From assembly GCA_021158735.1 (NCBI GenBank), contig JAGGUC010000111.1, positions 1 to 16,204 of the forward strand: 16,204 nucleotides of DNA, written 5' to 3'. The notes below the pieces were generated by a model, which did no database searches, was not told where the DNA came from, and saw nothing but the letters and a program-made list of their open reading frames with translations. Every line of letters begins with the position of its first letter. Positions within the stretch are counted from its first letter, which is position 1. The stretch comes from Desulfurococcales archaeon (GTDB lineage: Archaea; Thermoproteota; Thermoprotei_A; Sulfolobales; NBVN01). Shown one piece after another: positions 14,782 to 16,204 of this stretch. Position numbers and translations under genes: made by a program.

Positions 14782-15728
14782 CAGTACTCACCCTTCTCAA
14801 GCCTTATTCTGGGGTCTAGGAACGCAGACACTACATCACCTAGTGTATTACATATGACGGTCAGTACGGCAATAATGAATATTATAGCCATTACTACAGG
14901 GTAGTCCTGCATAACTATGGAGTTATAGAGCAAGGTCCCCATACCTGGCCAAGCGAAGATAATCTCCACAACAACAGCGCCGCCAAGCATCCACGGCAGG
15001 TTGAGGAAGAACAGCACAGTAACAGGTATGAGTGCGTTCCTCAGCGCATGCCTCAGCACGACCCTCCTTGAGGGCAACCCCTTAGCCCACGCGGTCCTTA
15101 TGTAGTCCTCACCCAGAACTTCAAGCATCTCAGTCCTCATGAGCCTCGCAACCATCCCCAAGTATGGGAGGGTGAGTGTCGCTACCGGGAGTACCATAGA
15201 GGCCGGGCTGAACGCCCCGGATATTGGTAACACCCTCAGGTAGAACCCGAAAGCAAGCATCAGCATGAGCCCCAGCCAGTACCCCGGTGTGGACCACAGA
15301 ACCGCTGTACCCACCATGATTAGTGAGTCAGTAAATCTCCCCCTACGCAGGGCTGCTGCAACACCTAAGGGGATCCCTATTAGGAACGCCAGCGCCTGGG
15401 ACGTCAGCATGAGCTGGAGCGTATAGGGTATCCTAGCGTATAAGAGGTTCGAGACCGGTAGCTTAGTAACGAAGGAGTAACCGAAGTCACCTCGCAGAAT
15501 GTGTGAGACCCAGTAGAAGTACTGTATGATGAGGGGCTTGTCTAGACCCCAAGTCCTTTTTATCTCCTGGATCTTCTCCTCACTAACCCTACTCCCTGGC
15601 GGTAGGAGGAGGTCTATGGGGTCCCCCGGCATGAGCTGCATGATCGAAAAAAGAATTATAGTTACGAGAAAAATTACGGGTATTCCGATTAAGATCTTCT
15701 TTACGGTATATCTCAGTAGGGCTGACAT
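14781..15728 (-). CDS. oppB: Oligopeptide ABC transporter permease, OppB/DppB type
   Basis: 315-residue membrane partner of OppC. The N-terminus has one helix (about 10-30) ending in MQLMPGDPIDLL, the conserved OppB P-G-D-P element, then WGLDKPLIIQYFYW and RGDFGYSF (about 60-90), then five helices. The EAA loop includes LGEDYIRTAWAKGLPSRRVVLRHALRNALIP (about 205-235). The end, NTLGDVVSAFLDPRIRL, is also typical. ATG 15728 follows the binding-protein stop by 9 bases, with GGAG (15735-15738) as SD 6 bases upstream. It lies second in the visible operon. Confidence 0.94.
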   Translation of the reverse strand: MSALLRYTVKKILIGIPVIFLVTIILFSIMQLMPGDPIDLLLPPGSRVSEEKIQEIKRTWGLDKPLIIQYFYWVSHILRGDFGYSFVTKLPVSNLLYARIPYTLQLMLTSQALAFLIGIPLGVAAALRRGRFTDSLIMVGTAVLWSTPGYWLGLMLMLAFGFYLRVLPISGAFSPASMVLPVATLTLPYLGMVARLMRTEMLEVLGEDYIRTAWAKGLPSRRVVLRHALRNALIPVTVLFFLNLPWMLGGAVVVEIIFAWPGMGTLLYNSIVMQDYPVVMAIIFIIAVLTVICNTLGDVVSAFLDPRIRLEKGEY

Positions 15729-15734
15729 GTCAGT

Positions 15735-15738
15735 CTCC
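15735..15738 (-). promoter_or_regulatory. Shine-Dalgarno of oppB
   Basis: GGAG on the minus strand overlaps the last base of the binding-protein stop and is 6 bases from the oppB ATG. Confidence 0.5.
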
Positions 15739-16204
15739 TACCTAGCTACTTCAGCATCATTCAGGTAGAGTGTCCCGTAAGGGGGTGTCACGTAGAGGTT
15801 CTTGACCCAATTCCAGACTGCTGTGTAGCTGATATCAACAAACAGGGGTATTCCGGGCAGGTCGTGGAGGAGGTGCTCCTGGATCTTAGTGTAGATCTCG
15901 ACTCTCTGCTCTGGTGTGTGCGGCTTATTCATGTCCTCTTCTAAGAGCTTGTCTACCTCGGGATTACTATAGGTCGTGTTCCCCAGCTCTGAGTGCCATA
16001 CGTAGGGTAAGATACCTGCTGGCTCATGGAATGAGTGGTGGTACAGTGCCAGCTCAAAGTTCCACTCGTCTATTCTGTCACCTATGTAAGTCCCTTTGAA
16101 CTCCCTCAGCTCTACCTTAATTCCCACTTGGGCAAGCATGCTCTGGATCAGTGGGGCGATTCTCTTCAGCTTCGGGTTGTCAGTAGGTACCAGAAGCTCG
16201 AGCA
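15738..16204 (-). CDS. Peptide ABC transporter substrate-binding protein, C-terminal part (cut by window edge)
   Basis: The last roughly 155 residues of a family 5 extracellular solute-binding protein (OppA/DppA-like). The frame is open to the window edge: LELLVPTDNPKLKRIAPLIQ precedes SMLAQVGIKVELREF, the standard hinge phrase of the family (residues moving into 'Q..L..iGI.v.l'). Then come NFELALYHHSF, YSNPEVDKLLEE, TPEQRVEIYTKIQEHLLHDLPGIPLF, and a Trp/Tyr-rich end (AVWNWVKNLYVTPPYG) as in peptide binders. There is no C-terminal membrane anchor, so anchoring, if any, would be N-terminal. It heads the opp operon here, and any promoter lies outside the window. The true ligand (peptide, D-amino-acid peptide or sugar) cannot be told from this fragment. 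Confidence 0.9.
   Translation of the reverse strand, partial: LELLVPTDNPKLKRIAPLIQSMLAQVGIKVELREFKGTYIGDRIDEWNFELALYHHSFHEPAGILPYVWHSELGNTTYSNPEVDKLLEEDMNKPHTPEQRVEIYTKIQEHLLHDLPGIPLFVDISYTAVWNWVKNLYVTPPYGTLYLNDAEVAR

Overview
The window looks like chromosomal DNA from a thermophilic archaeon, most likely a member of the Thermoproteota (Crenarchaeota). Reasons: AGG/AGA dominate the arginine codons, proteins are rich in K/R/E/V/I, GTG and TTG starts are common, archaeal TATA boxes sit ahead of short or absent leaders, and SD sites match GGAGGTGAT. The genes are archaeal types: a MetE core protein, ThiI without a rhodanese domain, an Lrp/AsnC regulator, and a lipocalin-tailed CubicO peptidase. 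I cannot name the genus.

Left part (1-4525), housekeeping. It opens with the 3' end of a MetE-type methionine synthase. Next is a broken SAM methyltransferase with a Trm112-like zinc finger. A methylenetetrahydrofolate-reductase-like protein and ThiI (tRNA 4-thiouridine synthesis) follow on the minus strand. ThiI shares a divergent promoter with an Lrp/AsnC regulator that carries an unusual seven-cysteine tail. MetE and the MTHFR-like protein could together supply the methyl group of methionine.

Middle part (4526-7327), decay. A Zn/Cd-type P1B ATPase survives only as a 5'-truncated, multiply frameshifted remnant. Beyond it lies an AT-rich, gene-poor island with decayed fragments, one unknown protein lacking a usable start codon, and a GC-rich compound inverted repeat (6782-6852) that could fold into a structured RNA.

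Right part (7328-16204), peptide and D-amino-acid metabolism. A membrane thioredoxin-CcdA fusion is divergent from a Pab87-like serine peptidase with a C-terminal beta domain. Convergent with the peptidase is a tightly packed minus-strand operon: substrate-binding protein (cut by the window edge), OppB, OppC, OppD, OppF and an N-acyl-D-amino-acid deacylase. The likely logic is uptake of oligopeptides, cleavage of D-residue-containing peptides by the peptidase, and release of D-amino acids from N-acylated forms by the deacylase. I did not see rRNA, tRNA, CRISPR arrays or an intact insertion sequence.
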